Below are positions 1 through 7,195 of a stretch of DNA of 64,000 nucleotides, one piece after another (position 1 is the first letter of the stretch; every line of letters starts with the position of its first letter). The notes under the pieces were generated by a model that was not told the origin of the DNA, ran no database searches, and saw nothing but the letters and a program-made list of their open reading frames with translations. Source of the stretch: Thiohalocapsa sp963704155 (lineage in GTDB: Bacteria > Pseudomonadota > Gammaproteobacteria > Chromatiales > Chromatiaceae); NCBI GenBank assembly GCA_963704155.1, contig CAVPHF010000023.1:124001-188000 (forward strand), in the 5' to 3' direction. Position numbers and translations under genes: made by a program.

Positions 1-1
1 C

Positions 2-397
2 TGGGGCCGCCTCAGTGACCGTTCGTCGCGGCTGGTGATGGTGCTGTCCGCTGCCGCCGCCGGGGTGCTCGGCCTGCTCACCTGGGCGCTGGCGCGCTTG
101 GACGCCGACTGGCTGGCGAGTCCGCTGGTCTTCGCAACGCTGTTTCTAGTGCTCAACATCGCCCATGCCGGCGTGCGGCTCGGACGCAAGGTCTATCTTG
201 TGGACATGGCCAGCAGCGAGACGCGCGCGTCCATGGTCGCCGTCAGCAACACTGTCATTGGTATCGCCATGCTCGCCGGCGGACTCATCGGCATCCTGGC
301 CGACATCTACGACCCGGCGACCGTCATCCTGGCCCTCGGCGTCGCCGCCATTGGCGCCGCGTTCTATGCAGTGCGGCTGCCGGATGTTTCAGGCTGA
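2..397 (+). CDS. MFS transporter, C-terminal part (5' end outside window)
   Basis: The reading frame is open from base 2, so the gene begins upstream of the window and only about 131 C-terminal codons are present. The first residues read WGRLSDRSSRLVMV; GRLSDR is the basic cytoplasmic loop motif repeated in Major Facilitator Superfamily permeases. Three to four hydrophobic segments follow, rich in Ala, Gly and Leu, and the protein stops shortly after the last one, as is usual for the family. The substrate cannot be told from this half. Any secondary transporter subfamily is possible. Confidence 0.75.
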   Translation, partial: WGRLSDRSSRLVMVLSAAAAGVLGLLTWALARLDADWLASPLVFATLFLVLNIAHAGVRLGRKVYLVDMASSETRASMVAVSNTVIGIAMLAGGLIGILADIYDPATVILALGVAAIGAAFYAVRLPDVSG

Positions 398-484
398 TCG
401 GGCATCATCGCTCCGCTTATGGGGGATTGACGGCCGTCGCGTCGAACTCGCCGCGCGACATTTCACCCGAGACGCTGACGCGTT

Positions 485-667
485 GGCCAAAACTGCGAGC
501 ATGCTGAAGATCACGACCGGCGGGCGCATCTCGGTTGCCGGGGTTCGGGTGGTGGTGATATCGATCATCTCGTTCAGGGCCGGCAGGAGCAGCATGGGCG
601 CCCCGTTGGCCACACCCTTTGCCTGTGTCGCCGACATCGCCTCCTCCCAGATCTGAAGCTGATAGGC
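485..667 (-). pseudogene. Remnant of a DUF4239/bestrophin-like membrane protein
   Basis: About 60 codons on the minus strand read as ordinary protein, including the stretch MLLLPALNEMIDITTTRT followed by PPVVIFSMLAVLA. From memory this resembles the conserved part of bestrophin-like (DUF4239) membrane proteins, where the Leu-Pro-Ala-Leu-Asn-x-Met segment precedes the last membrane helix pair. No start codon with a ribosome-binding site lies upstream in frame. After the first hydrophobic residues the frame turns into Arg/Ser-rich nonsense. It is read as a decayed fragment. The rest of the 398-957 gap shows no recognisable gene. Confidence 0.45.
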
Positions 668-957
668 TCTTTCTCCGCAACCGCTTAGTAGCCTTTCGCA
701 GCGCGGTCGGCCCGGCTTCTGCCACAACGCTTGTCAGGCCAGATGCCGATGAATCGCTCGACCACTAACGCGGCCGGCCAGCACGCGATAGGAGCGATCG
801 GTCGTGTACAGAAGGCGCCCCCGATGCGGGTCATAAAGGACACTGCCTCGCTGGACAATGCGCCTGCCATTGCCCAGAGTAACGCACTGGTCGCACAATC
901 AGGCGATTCGGCCTGACCGTATTAGCACCGCGTGTCCTCCGAACCCGCTCTCGACAT

Positions 958-1992
958 TTGCCTATCCTAGATATCAATCCAGCAGCGCGGCCGATGACCT
1001 TGGCCGACCTGGGCACCCCGCGCTGGCGGCGCGAGCTTGCCAATGCCATCCGTCACCCTGGGGATCTGTTGCGGTTTCTCGACATCGACCCGGCCGCGCT
1101 GGGGGGAGCCATCGCGCACGACACCGGTTTCCCGACGCTGGTGCCGCGACGCTTCGCCGCCTTGATGAAGCCTGGCGATCCGCATGATCCGCTGCTGCGC
1201 CAGGTGCTTGCGGTGGCCGCGGAACAGCAGTCCAGGACAGGCTTTGTTGCCGATCCGGTCGGCGATATCGCCGCAAAACGGGCGCCGGGGCTGTTGCAGA
1301 AGTACAACGGGCGCGCCTTGCTGCTGGTCACCGGGGCCTGCGCGGTGCATTGCCGGTATTGCTTTCGGAGACATTACCCCTATGCCGACGATGGTGCTTC
1401 AAGCACGCGCCTGAACCTGGCACTGGACGCCCTCGGCCAGGCGACCGACATCAGCGAGATCATCCTCAGCGGCGGCGACCCGCTGCTGCTCGACGACGAC
1501 GCACTCGGGGCACTGATCGAGCGGCTCGATGCGATTGGCCATTTGCGCAGACTGCGCCTACACACGCGGATACCGGTGGTGCTGCCGAGCCGAGTCACGC
1601 CCGGCCTGCTGCGTCTGCTGACGCAGAGCCGACTGCGTCCGGTGGTCGTCATTCATGCCAACCAAGCGGGGGAGCTCGGACAGGATGCGGCGCGGGCGCT
1701 GACGGCGCTCGGCGCCGCACAGATTCCGCTATTCAACCAAAGCGTGCTGTTGCGCGGCATCAACGACAATGCACAAGTGCTGGCCGCACTTGGCGAACGA
1801 CTCTTCGACCTCGGGGTGGTCAATTATTACTTGCATCAGCTCGATCGGGTCGCGGGCAGCGCGCATTTCGAAGTCAGCGACAGCGAGGCGCTAGCGGTCA
1901 TGGACGCTTTGCGGGCGCAGCTTCCCGGCTATCTGATGCCCCGACTGGTGCGCGAAATCCCAGGAGAGCCCAGCAAGACACCCTTGGCATGA
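958..1992 (+). CDS. epmB: EF-P beta-lysylation protein EpmB (lysine 2,3-aminomutase-like radical SAM enzyme)
   Basis: EpmB converts L-alpha-lysine to (R)-beta-lysine for attachment to elongation factor P, which relieves ribosome stalling at polyproline. The radical-SAM cluster motif CxxxCxxC is visible at about Cys128, Cys132 and Cys135 (GACAVHCRYCFRRHYPY), followed by the SGGDPL motif near residue 166 and the family ending EIPGEPSKTPL. At 344 aa the length matches the E. coli protein. The listed start is TTG at 958; the ATG at 994 (MTLADLG) is an alternative and gives an equally good N terminus. The partner efp gene, often adjacent, is not in the window. Confidence 0.93.
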   Translation: MPILDINPAARPMTLADLGTPRWRRELANAIRHPGDLLRFLDIDPAALGGAIAHDTGFPTLVPRRFAALMKPGDPHDPLLRQVLAVAAEQQSRTGFVADPVGDIAAKRAPGLLQKYNGRALLLVTGACAVHCRYCFRRHYPYADDGASSTRLNLALDALGQATDISEIILSGGDPLLLDDDALGALIERLDAIGHLRRLRLHTRIPVVLPSRVTPGLLRLLTQSRLRPVVVIHANQAGELGQDAARALTALGAAQIPLFNQSVLLRGINDNAQVLAALGERLFDLGVVNYYLHQLDRVAGSAHFEVSDSEALAVMDALRAQLPGYLMPRLVREIPGEPSKTPLA

Positions 1993-2133
1993 TGGCCGCC
2001 GATCCTGACGACACAGGGGAACTGCCCAAAGCGGGGCACCCGCTGACAGCGTCTGTCCCGGACCAGCGAAGACAAAAAGTGAACATATTCATGTCGGATC
2101 ACAGACGAGGATGTCGAGCGATTCAGCGAGCGG

Positions 2134-3630
2134 ATGGCATTGGGGTTAGAGACCATGGTTGGCGGTAGCGGCACATTCCAGATACTGATCCTCGCCGCCG
2201 AACCAGCGCAGGCAGAACGCGTGCTTCGCACTCTGCGCGCCTCCGGCTTGCCCGTCAGCGGCATTGTCTCGCACGACCCATCAGAGCTGCAGTCACTGCA
2301 GGGGACCTCGGCATGCGACCTCATCCTGGCTCGCATCGGCGGATCGGTGCGCGCCGACGCCGTCGGACAGGCGTATGTCAGCGCCCAGACGCAGCCACCG
2401 CTGATGATCCTTGCTTCGGATCGGTCCGACGCGAACGGGCTGCTCGACCTGATGCAGCTCGGCGCGGTCGGCTTGATCGCGGAAGATGACAAGGCCGCAT
2501 TGACGGCAACAGTCAGCAGGCACTGGAAGCAGGCCGAGCTGGAGGCCGAAATGGCGACCGAATTGCATGCGCTGCGGCAGCGTGTGGCGCATCTGGAGTT
2601 ATCCCCCGACACGCTTGGAGCGGGCGGGGCTGGCGGGGACAGTCTTTCCCGACGGCCTGGCGAGCTGCTGCAAGGTCCAGAAGCGCCGCAAGCGATAGGG
2701 CTCGATGAGAGCAGCTTCCGACCCGAGCTGTTGTCTGCGAGTTTCGACAGCGATCCCTTGCCCGATCCACTGGCGCCGTCCTCGGTATCGAGCGAACGCC
2801 TTTCGCAGTCGATCTCGGCGTCTTCCGAACCGCAACGGGTACCGAACGGAGACACGCATGCGGACGCGATCAGAGACAGCCTAATCGTCGACATCGAGCG
2901 CGCCCTGGATGAGCATGACTTCCGGCTCATGTATCAGCCGATTGTCAGTCTGAAGGGAGACAGTCGCGAACATTACAGTGTACTGGTGCGTTTGGCCGAC
3001 CCTGTGCTCAGCAGCTTCCCGGCCGGCACGCTGCTGTTACCGGCGGCGCGCGGCGGCAGGCTTCCTGACCTCGACCGCTGGGTGATTCAGCGCGGCCTAA
3101 AGGAACTCGGCCACCGACGCGATGCGGGCGCAAAATTTGGGTTCTTTCTGAGCCTGTCGGCCGAGATCGTTCAGGACGACCGACTGTTGATTTGGATCTG
3201 CGACGCGCTGAAGGCATCCGGTGTGCGCGGCAGCCAGGTCACCTTCCAGTTCCAGGAAGACGACACGCTGTTTCAACTGCCGCGGTGGGAAAGCCTGGTC
3301 GCCGGGCTGAGGAAGGTCAAATGCCGCATCTGCATCAACCAGTTCGGACGCGGCGAGCAGCGGGAACCGGCGTTTTCGCCAAGATCATCGATGGTCGCGC
3401 CCGATTTCATCAAGCTCGCGCCTGAGCTAGCCCAGGGCCTAGCACAGGATCCGGCCAAACAGCGTCGATTGTTGGAGTTGGTGAGACTCTGCGGAAGACA
3501 TGGTGTCAAGACAATTGTGACGGGCGTCGACGACGCCCGCTCCTTGGCCCTGATGTGGAGCTTCGGCATCGACTACGTGCAGAGTCACTTTCTGCAGGCC
3601 CCGGCCAGCACCTTCGATCCGCGGCCTTAG
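2134..3630 (+). CDS. FimX-like protein: receiver-like domain plus degenerate EAL domain
   Basis: This 498-aa protein has a receiver-like fold at about residues 12-130 (ILILAAEPAQAERVLRTL...), a coiled-coil stretch around 130-155, a Ser/Pro/Asp-rich linker to about 245, and a C-terminal EAL-type domain. In the EAL domain the catalytic ExLxR motif reads SVLVR after YQPIVSLKGD: the first Glu is Ser. Active phosphodiesterases need that acid, so the domain probably binds c-di-GMP rather than hydrolysing it, as in FimX regulators of type IV pili. The ATG at 2155 (MVGGSG) is a possible later start. It converges with the next gene, and the stop codons overlap. Confidence 0.8.
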   Translation: MALGLETMVGGSGTFQILILAAEPAQAERVLRTLRASGLPVSGIVSHDPSELQSLQGTSACDLILARIGGSVRADAVGQAYVSAQTQPPLMILASDRSDANGLLDLMQLGAVGLIAEDDKAALTATVSRHWKQAELEAEMATELHALRQRVAHLELSPDTLGAGGAGGDSLSRRPGELLQGPEAPQAIGLDESSFRPELLSASFDSDPLPDPLAPSSVSSERLSQSISASSEPQRVPNGDTHADAIRDSLIVDIERALDEHDFRLMYQPIVSLKGDSREHYSVLVRLADPVLSSFPAGTLLLPAARGGRLPDLDRWVIQRGLKELGHRRDAGAKFGFFLSLSAEIVQDDRLLIWICDALKASGVRGSQVTFQFQEDDTLFQLPRWESLVAGLRKVKCRICINQFGRGEQREPAFSPRSSMVAPDFIKLAPELAQGLAQDPAKQRRLLELVRLCGRHGVKTIVTGVDDARSLALMWSFGIDYVQSHFLQAPASTFDPRP

Positions 3631-4640
3631 CCTTGAGTATTCGCAACGCCATGCGGGACATGGCCGGTCGCGACCAGATCCCGGGCGTCGTCGCAATGGT
3701 GCTCTTGGTCATCGAAGAAGATGTCCGCGTCGAACGCCTTGAGGAATGGTCCCTTGCCGAGTCCGCTCAGGAACAGCGCCTCGTCGATGCGGATGTTCCA
3801 GGCGCGCAGAGTTCGGATCACGCGTTCGTGAGAGGGCGCACCGCGGGCCGTGATCAGCGCCGTGCGCAACGGCGACTCACTGGAAGGAAAGAGCGCCTGT
3901 ATTCGCTGCAGCGCGAGCAGAAAGCCCTTGAAGGGGCCATCAGATAAGGGCACCGAGGCGGCAGCTAGCTCGTTTGCGTTGAAGGCGTCCAGTCCGTCGC
4001 TGCGATAGATCCGCTCGGACTCATCCGAGAACAGCACGGCGTCGCCGTCGAACGCAATGCGCAACTGCGGCTCGGCACCAACGCCGGCGAGTGGTCGCGA
4101 GGGCAATATCGCCGCAGCCGCGCAACCTGCCGACAATGCCTGGCGCACGTCACTCGGGTCCGCGGACAAGAACAGGTGTGCGCCGAAGGCGCCAACGTAG
4201 CGATATGGGCTCGTACCCCCGGTGAAGGCAGCGCGTGTGATGTGGAGGCCATGATGCCGAATCGAGTTGAATACCCGGAGCCCAGTGTCTGAGCTGTTGC
4301 GCGAAAGCAGGATGATGTCGACCCGTCCGCGCTCGCCGAGCTGCTCATTGAGCGCCAGCAGCTTCTTGGTCAGATGGAACGCAATGCCCGGCTCCAGCAC
4401 GTCGTTTTCATGCTGGACCTGATAGGCATGGTAGGCGTCGACGCCCTGCTCGACGAACACGCGATGGGACTCGCTCAAGTCGAACAAGGCGCGAGAGGAG
4501 ATCGCAATGACCAGGCGGATGTCTCCGACCGGCTGACCAAGTCCGACGCCGGCTCGCCGGCCAGGCGTCGCAAAGGACACCGGTCGATCCGCATCCATGG
4601 TTGGAGTGGATGCCCTATCTGCCGTCACCGCGCCTGCCAC
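3627..4640 (-). CDS. 5'-nucleotidase, cytosolic cN-I family (PF06189-type)
   Basis: This 337-aa protein resembles cytosolic 5'-nucleotidases of the NT5C1 family, which dephosphorylate nucleoside monophosphates. Visible family features are the N-terminal VIAISSRALFDL segment, the FTGGTSPYRYV stretch, the AFDGDAVLFSDESERI motif (HAD-like acidic motif) and the C-terminal DADIFFDDQEHHCDDA acid cluster. The first 30 residues are poorly conserved in appearance, so the ATG about 14 codons inside (MDADRP) may be the true start. Its stop codon overlaps that of the convergent EAL gene by a few bases. It heads away from the ParA/RND block on the same strand, but a functional link is not evident. Confidence 0.85.
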   Translation of the reverse strand: MAGAVTADRASTPTMDADRPVSFATPGRRAGVGLGQPVGDIRLVIAISSRALFDLSESHRVFVEQGVDAYHAYQVQHENDVLEPGIAFHLTKKLLALNEQLGERGRVDIILLSRNSSDTGLRVFNSIRHHGLHITRAAFTGGTSPYRYVGAFGAHLFLSADPSDVRQALSAGCAAAAILPSRPLAGVGAEPQLRIAFDGDAVLFSDESERIYRSDGLDAFNANELAAASVPLSDGPFKGFLLALQRIQALFPSSESPLRTALITARGAPSHERVIRTLRAWNIRIDEALFLSGLGKGPFLKAFDADIFFDDQEHHCDDARDLVATGHVPHGVANTQG

Positions 4641-4752
4641 CTCGAGAGGCGATGCCTCAGATCGACGAGCACACCGCGATACGTTTCGCTGGCTGGCACC
4701 GGCGCGGATTGCCGGACGTAGCCTACGCTAGGCGCCGAGCGCTCGAGGCTCG

Positions 4753-5280
4753 TCACCAAGGCATGAATGCGTTGATGAAGTGCATGGGGCGGCCAATGCT
4801 GCGATTCATGTGGCCGAGGTCATCACGCATATTGGCGGTTGTAAAGGTCATGGCCTGCATGGAGTGATCCATGGTCTCGATCGCCGTCAGCATGGGTTCG
4901 AGGGTACTCACATCACGCGCCATCGAGTCGACACTGACGGCCATGGTGCGGACGTTCGAACTCATCTGGCCCATGTTGTCTGAAATGGACTGCATGTTGC
5001 TGGCGAGCACCGTCATGTTCGAATCGACGCTGATTGACAAATAATGCACGTCCTTCGCGAGGCTGAAGACCAGATAGAAGCCATAGGCGGCGAGGATGAT
5101 GAAAGCAAACAGGGTCGGATAGACGATCAGCTCCCAACGTCGGGCGCTGTTCTCGAAGGCTTGGGACAGGCGATCCATCGCATAGGCGTTGGCCTGAACA
5201 TCCATCTCCCCGCCCGCCGACTGGTGACCCTCCACCTGGCTCGGATCGGCGCCCTCTGTTTGACTGAAATGCTCCGCCAT
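4753..5280 (-). CDS. Membrane-anchored coiled-coil protein, function unknown
   Basis: This 175-aa protein has a hydrophilic N terminus (about 45 residues), one strong transmembrane helix at about residues 52-75 (LIVYPTLFAFIILAAYGFYLVF), and then a long Met/Ser/Asn-rich amphipathic helix region to about residue 155 with a roughly heptad spacing of hydrophobics (SMQ, MGQM, MAVSV, MARDV). The layout resembles the helical hairpin part of chemoreceptors, but no signalling tip motif is visible. It lies 368 bp downstream of a ParA ATPase on the same strand, and such proteins sometimes serve as ParA cargo adaptors. That link is inference. Confidence 0.65.
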   Translation of the reverse strand: MAEHFSQTEGADPSQVEGHQSAGGEMDVQANAYAMDRLSQAFENSARRWELIVYPTLFAFIILAAYGFYLVFSLAKDVHYLSISVDSNMTVLASNMQSISDNMGQMSSNVRTMAVSVDSMARDVSTLEPMLTAIETMDHSMQAMTFTTANMRDDLGHMNRSIGRPMHFINAFMPW

Positions 5281-5648
5281 TTGACTTTCTGCCCCGCACT
5301 GATGGCGCCGGCTCTCGGTGGCCGACTCGCTGAAGGCCGGCTCTCAGTCAGCCGACTCAGGCATGTCTGATCTTGGTTGTGCCGATCGCAATCGATCGAC
5401 TTGCTGCGTTGGACAGCGCCGAAATCAGGTTTGTTTCACCGGCCCAATCGCTAGGGCTCACAAGGAGAAGTGCGTCCTCGCCGTCAACCACCTTGTTTGG
5501 AAAGCCTAACACAAACGCTGCGTCTTGCCATTTTGGCAATGCGCCCGGCGGCCGCGGCCGCGGGGCCAGACGTGACCTGTTTCCCAAATATGACCGCCGG
5601 CATCTGCCCCGCTGGAGATAGAGACGGCCAGGGGTTCGGCCTGCACCG
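5281..5648. other. Gene-poor gap between the coiled-coil protein and ParA genes
   Basis: This 368-bp interval has no convincing gene. A 76-codon minus-strand frame (5357-5587) contains one plausible stretch (WQDAAFVLGFPNKVVDGEDALLL) but starts with Arg/Pro-rich sequence and has no clear ribosome-binding site; it could be a small gene or a remnant. Near 5315-5365 the bases GGCCGACTC / GGCCGGCTCTC / CAGCCGACTC recur, a short imperfect repeat just upstream of the coiled-coil gene that may hold its promoter or operator. Confidence 0.35.
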
Positions 5649-6281
5649 TCAGCTCAACAGATGCGGGAACAGCGCCGCCGCAAGGGAATAGAATTCCTTT
5701 GCACCCTTGCCGCGCGGCTCCAGCTCGAATACGGCAAGACCTTCGCTGAAAGACCGGCGAAACACTGTGCGTTGCGACAGTCTCGGCTTCAGGAAACGAA
5801 TGTCCGGCAAGGACACCAGCGCGGCGGCGGCCTCATTAGTCTCGCGCACGGCATGATGGGTATCGCCGCGATTGATGAAGCCGAAGATGTCGGGTCCCTC
5901 GACGCGGTCGATGGAGTGCACCAGGTGCACGAAGCGCTGTGTCGACCAGATGTCGGCCTGAGACGGCGGCACCGGCACGACGACGCGATCGCAGAGCGCA
6001 AGCGCGCTACGCACCGCATCCATGTCGGCGGTACCGATATCGATCAGCGTCTCCTCATGCTCCTGCAGGCCTTCTCTCGTCAGCGCCGACCGGTCGCGCA
6101 CGAGCACCGGCGGCTGGAAGCCCTCTTCCACCCGCACCTCCACGACATCCGACAGGGTCGCCTGGGGATCGGCGTCGATAAGTTGGACGTCCACATCCGC
6201 CATGGTCAGCCAGACCCCGAGATTGAACGTCAGGGTGCTCTTGCCGGAGCCGCCTTTAAGGGTGCCGATGACGGTGATCAT
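5649..6281 (-). CDS. Orphan ParA/MinD-family ATPase
   Basis: This 210-aa ATPase of the ParA superfamily starts MITVIGTLKGGSGKSTLTFN, with the deviant Walker A motif KGGSGKST whose first Lys is the ParA/MinD signature lysine. The Walker A' region reads VQLIDADPQATLSD, and the switch region LIDIGTADMDAV follows. There is no N-terminal DNA-binding HTH, so it is of the short type used to position protein complexes, chemoreceptor arrays, carboxysomes or plasmids. No parB lies nearby. It is 21 bp downstream of a secreted-protein gene and upstream of a membrane coiled-coil gene, which may be partners. Confidence 0.9.
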   Translation of the reverse strand: MITVIGTLKGGSGKSTLTFNLGVWLTMADVDVQLIDADPQATLSDVVEVRVEEGFQPPVLVRDRSALTREGLQEHEETLIDIGTADMDAVRSALALCDRVVVPVPPSQADIWSTQRFVHLVHSIDRVEGPDIFGFINRGDTHHAVRETNEAAAALVSLPDIRFLKPRLSQRTVFRRSFSEGLAVFELEPRGKGAKEFYSLAAALFPHLLS

Positions 6282-6302
6282 GGTTCAACACTCTCTCAAG
6301 TC

Positions 6303-7100
6303 TCAGGGCCCGGCACGATAGTAACGCTCGTAGAAACTGCGAGGCGGTGGCTCCGGCTGATAACCGAAGGCATCGCCCCGTTCGTCGTTCCGGCTGGCGC
6401 CTTCTCGGCGCCGCTGGTCCCGGGGCGGGAAACGCGGGCTGCTGGCGGACTCCCGGTGGCGCTCGAGCTCCTTGTCCGTCAATGGCCGAAACTGGTAGCC
6501 CGTCCGGTCACCGCTGACGCGCGGACCATCGAGCTGGGGATCTCCGCGAAAGCGATATTGGGGCCGCGCTGGGGGTTGACGCCAGCCCTGATCATAGCGC
6601 GGGACAGCGTCCATTTGGGCCCGAGAATCGCTGTTGGGTCGATGGCTGGGACTGTCTGGGAAGGCATCGTAACGCTCGCGTGACGGAACCTGATAAGGGT
6701 GGTAGTCGCCCGATGCCGGCTGTTGGTCCTGGGTCCAGAGGTCCCTGCCATAACCTGGATCCGCGTAGCCTGGGCGCGTGTCGGTGCGTGCCGGCGCATC
6801 GCCCGACCAGTCATCCGCTTGCCATCCTGAGCCAGTGTCCCGGTTGCGTGCCGACCCATAATCGCCACCGAACTGATCTGAATACCAGTCCGACGAATAC
6901 CAGCCGGAACCTGAGCCGGCGTCTTGCGACGCACCCGAGCGCGATGACGAATCGTCGTAGCGGGGTGCGCCGCTGCCCTGCTTGTACCACCCGGGATCTG
7001 GCGCCTCATAGCCGTAACCAGGACCGTCGTAAGCGGCCAGCGGAGACCACTGCAGCATGGCGGCGAGCGTCGACACCGAAATGATCTGAATGATCTTCAT
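6303..7100 (-). CDS. Secreted Tyr/Gly/Ser/Asp-rich low-complexity protein
   Basis: This 265-aa protein is not assigned to a known family. Residues 1-23 form a signal peptide (MKIIQIISVSTLAAMLQWSPLAAYDG), so it is exported. The body is very rich in Tyr, Gly, Ser, Asp, Pro and Arg, with recurring aromatic tokens such as PGYG, DPGW, GWYSSDWYSD and ARPQYRFR, and is probably disordered or repetitive. Near the C terminus a more ordered motif, YQFRPLTDKELERH, is followed by Arg-rich sequence and a RSFYERYYR end. It sits between a huge RND pump (95 bp upstream) and parA (21 bp downstream) on the same strand, so it may act in the envelope with the pump. Confidence 0.7.
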   Translation of the reverse strand: MKIIQIISVSTLAAMLQWSPLAAYDGPGYGYEAPDPGWYKQGSGAPRYDDSSSRSGASQDAGSGSGWYSSDWYSDQFGGDYGSARNRDTGSGWQADDWSGDAPARTDTRPGYADPGYGRDLWTQDQQPASGDYHPYQVPSRERYDAFPDSPSHRPNSDSRAQMDAVPRYDQGWRQPPARPQYRFRGDPQLDGPRVSGDRTGYQFRPLTDKELERHRESASSPRFPPRDQRRREGASRNDERGDAFGYQPEPPPRSFYERYYRAGP

Positions 7101-7195
7101 GTTTAGGCTCTGCCGTTGCCGCTATTTCCGCGCCATTTCCATTCTTAAAGTCTAGCCGCACAGGGCCAACACGCCTGTCCGCGAACCGCGCGCAA

